Below are positions 61,390-64,000 of a stretch of 64,000 bases of DNA, piece by piece. The notes below the pieces were generated by a model. The model was given only the letters and a program-made list of their open reading frames with translations, ran no database searches and was not told the DNA's origin. Position numbers and translations under genes: made by a program. This DNA is from Gammaproteobacteria bacterium Ga0077536 (GTDB lineage Bacteria; Pseudomonadota; Gammaproteobacteria; Ga0077536). The stretch spans positions 62,001 through 126,000 of the forward strand of contig LNEL01000047.1 in assembly GCA_001464935.1 (NCBI GenBank), read 5' to 3'. Positions within the stretch are counted from its first letter, which is position 1, and each line of letters starts with the position of its first letter.

Positions 61390-62175
61390 TTACTGCCGCG
61401 CCGACGTGCCGCCGTCGATCACCAGAATCGTGCCGTTGCAGTAACCCGCCTCGTCGGACGCGAGGAACAGGCAGCCGGCGGCCATTTCGTCCGGCGTGCC
61501 GGCGCGCGCCATCGGGGTGATCTGCGCGGCCACTGCGGGATCGTCGAACACGTTCATCACGGAGGCTATCATCGGCGTGTCGGTATAGCCCGGGCACACG
61601 CAGTTCGTGCGCACACCGTCCTTCGCATAGGTCGTCGCCAGCGCGCGCGTGAGGTTGATCACGCCGCCTTTGGCGGCACAGTAGGTGTGCGCCGTCGGCA
61701 TGCCGAACAGGCCGGAGATGCTCGCGACGTTGACGATCGATCCCTTGCCCTGCTTCAGCATCTGCCGCAGGCAGGCGCGGTTGATGAACGCGCAGGCATC
61801 GAGATTGAGGCCAATGACTTCGCGCCATTTGTCCGGCGTCGTGTCATCGAGCGGATGCATCGACCCCGGGCTGCGCTCGTTCCAGCTCCAGCCGACGCTC
61901 GCCGAGTGGACGAGGATGTCGATGCGGCCATAGGCCGCCACCGTCGCAGCGACGATTTCGTCGCAGGACTCGGGCTGCGACAGGTCCTTCGCCAGCACCA
62001 TGCCGCGGCCGCCGAGCGCATGCACCTCGACCAGCGCCTCGTCGAGGTTCTTCTGCGTGCGCGAAACGCCGACCACCGTCGCGCCTTCACGCGCGAACAT
62101 GCTCATGCACGCCCGCCCGATGCCCGTCCCGGCCCCGGTGATCACCGTAATCTTGTCTTTGACTCTGTCGACCAT
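61390..62175 (-). CDS. Short-chain dehydrogenase/reductase
   Basis: A 261-residue SDR. ITVITGAGTGIGRACMSMFAREG binds NAD(P), and the catalytic residues are in IVNVASISGLFGMPTAHTYCAAKGGV. There is an unusual insert around WSWNERSPGSMHPLDDTTPD, and the C-terminal end is GTILVIDGGTSARQ. It precedes the dienelactone hydrolase gene in the same run. Confidence 0.92.
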   Translation of the reverse strand: MVDRVKDKITVITGAGTGIGRACMSMFAREGATVVGVSRTQKNLDEALVEVHALGGRGMVLAKDLSQPESCDEIVAATVAAYGRIDILVHSASVGWSWNERSPGSMHPLDDTTPDKWREVIGLNLDACAFINRACLRQMLKQGKGSIVNVASISGLFGMPTAHTYCAAKGGVINLTRALATTYAKDGVRTNCVCPGYTDTPMIASVMNVFDDPAVAAQITPMARAGTPDEMAAGCLFLASDEAGYCNGTILVIDGGTSARQ

Positions 62176-62199
62176 TCGAGCAACCTCAGGTTTGGGTTA

Positions 62200-62340
62200 G
62201 CCACCGAGAACACAGAGAACACCGAGAAAGACGCTTGGATAGGGCGCCACCGGAGCGCCCAAGACGGGCGTGCCGGCGACATCGCGGAGAGTCCCGTTCA
62301 ATTCTCCTCTTCCCTCGGTGTTCTCTGTGTTCTCGGTGGC
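62200..62340. repeat. 141-bp element with perfect 27-bp inverted ends
   Basis: GCCACCGAGAACACAGAGAA... at 62200-62226 is exactly inverted at 62314-62340. Between them are 87 bp including a GGCGCCACCGGAGCGCC hairpin. No ORF is seen. It sits between the SDR and thiolase genes. Confidence 0.8.
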
Positions 62341-62353
62341 AAGAATCTGCGTT

Positions 62354-63550
62354 TCAGTACCGTTCAACGAGCGTCGCATTGGCCATGCCACCGCTTTCGC
62401 ACATGGTCTGCAGGCCGTAGCGGCCCTGCTTCGCTTCGAGCACGCGCAGCAGGTTGGCCATCAGGCGGCCGCCGGAGGCGCCGACCGGGTGGCCGATCGC
62501 GATCGCGCCGCCGAACGCGTTGACGCGTTCCGGATCCGCGCCCGTCGCCTTCTGCCACGCGAGCACGACCGACGCAAACGCTTCGTTGACCTCGAACGCG
62601 TCGACCCGGTCGATGGACAGGCCCGCGCGCTTCAGCAGTTTTTCCGTCGCCGGGATCACACCTGTCAGCATCATCAGGGGGTCGTCACCCATCACCGCGA
62701 AGTGCGTGATGGCCGCGCGTGGCTGGAGGCCCAGGCGTGCGGCGGTGGCCTCCTCCATGATCAGCAGCGCCGATGCGCCGTCCGACACCTGGCTCGCATT
62801 GCCGGCCGTCACGCTCCATCGGATCTCCGGGAAACGCGCCGCCATCGCGGCGTCCTCGAACGGCGTCTTCAGCGACTGCAGTTTCTCGTAGCTGCTGTCG
62901 GCGCGGATGCCTTCGTCGCGCGTCACGCGCTTCACGCTGCCGTCGGCCTGCGGGACGTCGACGGCCACGATGTCACGCTCGCTGCCGGCGACGTCCGCCG
63001 CCGCGCGCAGGTTCGAGCGCAGCGCATAGCGGTCCTGGTCTTCTCGGCTCAGTGCATAGCGCGCGGCAATCAGGTCGGCTGAAATGCCCTGGTGGATGAG
63101 GCCCTGCGGATAGCGCGCCTTGAAGCGCGGGCCCTCGCTGTCCTTGCCCATGCGGTTGATGCGCATCGGCACGGTGCCCATCATCTCCACACCACCGGCA
63201 ATCACGACATCGTAGGCGCCGGCGATCACGCCTTGCGCCGCGAAGTCGATTGCCTGCTGCGCCGACCCGCACTTGCGGTCCAGTGTCACCGCCGGCACGG
63301 ACTCCGGCAGGCCCGCGGCGAGCGCCGCCTGGCGACCGATGTTGCCGGCCTGTTCGGCGACCTGGATCACGCAGCCCGTGATCACGTCTTCGACGAGCGC
63401 CGGGTCGATGCCCGTGCGGCGGACCAGCGCGCCGATCACTTCGGCGTAGAGGTCCACCGGATGAATGCCCGCGAGGCTGCCGTTCTCGCGGCCACGGCCG
63501 AACGGCGAACGGCAGACATCGACGATGACGGCGCGGCGCGCGGCGCTCAT
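62354..63550 (-). CDS. Acetyl-CoA acyltransferase (thiolase)
   Basis: A 398-residue type-II thiolase that cleaves 3-ketoacyl-CoA or makes acetoacetyl-CoA. The nucleophilic Cys is in LDRKCGSAQQAIDFAA, EVNEAFASVVLAW and the His in AIGHPVGASGGRL complete the site, and the last Cys lies in LQTMCESGGMANATLVER in place of the common CxGGGxG. Start ATG 63550 overlaps the upstream stop (ATGA). Confidence 0.93.
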   Translation of the reverse strand: MSAARRAVIVDVCRSPFGRGRENGSLAGIHPVDLYAEVIGALVRRTGIDPALVEDVITGCVIQVAEQAGNIGRQAALAAGLPESVPAVTLDRKCGSAQQAIDFAAQGVIAGAYDVVIAGGVEMMGTVPMRINRMGKDSEGPRFKARYPQGLIHQGISADLIAARYALSREDQDRYALRSNLRAAADVAGSERDIVAVDVPQADGSVKRVTRDEGIRADSSYEKLQSLKTPFEDAAMAARFPEIRWSVTAGNASQVSDGASALLIMEEATAARLGLQPRAAITHFAVMGDDPLMMLTGVIPATEKLLKRAGLSIDRVDAFEVNEAFASVVLAWQKATGADPERVNAFGGAIAIGHPVGASGGRLMANLLRVLEAKQGRYGLQTMCESGGMANATLVERY

Positions 63551-64000
63551 TTGAAGCGACGCAGCGATAGCTTGAGGTCGGGCGAGGTGACCTGCACCAC
63601 CGGCGAATTCGCCAGCTTCATCAGGCGGCGGACCTGGTCGAGCTCGGGTGAGGACAGCGTCGGAAAGCTCGTCTTCACCGGGCCGTTCGCCAGCGCCTTG
63701 TCGACTTCGGACGACGGCACCAGCGCGCGCAGGATCAATTCATCATCATTGCTCGTGCCGAAACGCTTGCGCAGTTCCTCGATCGTCGGCTGCTCCGGCG
63801 GATTCGCGCAGATCTCCTTCGCACGCGGTGCCGACATGATTTTGTCGAGCACGTTCGGGTCGATCGGCGCGACGGTCTCGCCGTAATGCTTCGCGGCGTA
63901 CTGGATCACTTCGTCCGGAATCACCGAGTAGCGCTGGCCGGTGACGATGTTCAGCACGGCGAGCGTGCCGACGAGCTGGCTGAACGGAGTGGCCATGCCC
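63547..64000 (-). CDS. Pyruvate carboxylase B/oxaloacetate decarboxylase alpha-like C-terminal region (5' end beyond window)
   Basis: About 151 residues of the C-terminal conserved carboxylase domain: GMATPFSQLVGTLAVLNIV and YSVIPDEVIQYAAKHYGETVAPID are typical of pyruvate carboxylase subunit B, oxaloacetate decarboxylase alpha and relatives. The frame is open to the window edge and beyond the ATG at 63996, which is only an internal Met. The biotin domain usually found after this region is absent; the gene ends with SLRRFK and overlaps the thiolase start by 4 bp. It may be a stand-alone carboxyltransferase subunit. Confidence 0.75.
   Translation of the reverse strand, partial: GMATPFSQLVGTLAVLNIVTGQRYSVIPDEVIQYAAKHYGETVAPIDPNVLDKIMSAPRAKEICANPPEQPTIEELRKRFGTSNDDELILRALVPSSEVDKALANGPVKTSFPTLSSPELDQVRRLMKLANSPVVQVTSPDLKLSLRRFK

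Overview
The window is GC-rich chromosomal DNA of a purple, bacteriochlorophyll-type phototrophic proteobacterium. Gene content (four-haem lipoprotein PufC after pufM, spirilloxanthin/spheroidene-type crtCDEF, a PpsR/CrtJ regulator, RecQ, PEP carboxylase, PEP-CTERM sorting, many acyl-CoA enzymes) fits an aerobic anoxygenic phototroph, probably a gammaproteobacterium. That placement is inference, since no rRNA gene is present.

Positions 1-24.6 kb are most of a photosynthesis gene cluster. On the plus strand are the 3' part of ppsR, a severely shortened bchG, bch2, bchP and a small membrane gene. On the minus strand one long run reads crtE-crtF-bchC-bchX-bchY-bchZ-pufQ-like-pufB-pufA-pufL-pufM-pufC. 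Then follow crtD-crtC (plus), crtI-crtB-55-aa ORF (minus), bchI-bchD (minus) and bchO (plus). Promoter gaps carry TGT-N12-ACA palindromes, the known CrtJ/PpsR operator: pairs before bchG, bchC and crtI, one perfect and one degenerate site between crtE and crtD, and one near-match between bchI and bchO. The regulator encoded at the left edge therefore probably controls all these units. The bchFNBHLM, acsF/bchE and puh genes are not in the window. The main anomaly is bchG: start, operators and C-terminus are present, but about two thirds of the protein is missing.

Positions 24.8-32 kb hold an MMPL-type RND transporter with a strong terminator, a CHASE4 sensor kinase lacking its phospho-acceptor histidine, and recQ. 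Positions 32.4-44.2 kb hold an enoyl-CoA hydratase, PEP carboxylase (with a duplicated 3' end beside it), a class III CoA-transferase, a Tat-exported PhoD phosphatase, a compact exosortase with a membrane partner, and a large PAS hybrid kinase. Positions 44.7-49.6 kb are a minus-strand acyl-CoA catabolic run (quinone oxidoreductase, acyl-CoA dehydrogenase, double hot-dog MaoC protein, SnoaL-like protein, LLM flavoprotein). Positions 49.9-53.5 kb hold a MacA-like protein, an ABC ATPase without permease, SurE and a PEP-CTERM protein. Positions 53.9-64 kb hold a second catabolic block: VOC protein, LysR regulator, a four-gene plus-strand run (cyclase, HisD-like dehydrogenase, SDR, amidohydrolase), then dienelactone hydrolase, SDR, thiolase and a biotin-carboxylase-family fragment.

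Right of the photosynthesis cluster the gaps are rich in palindromic repeats of three families: a ~160-bp element with inverted ends, a GAGAACAC-type repeat, and a REP-like GTAGCCCGG repeat. None of them was seen inside the photosynthesis cluster.
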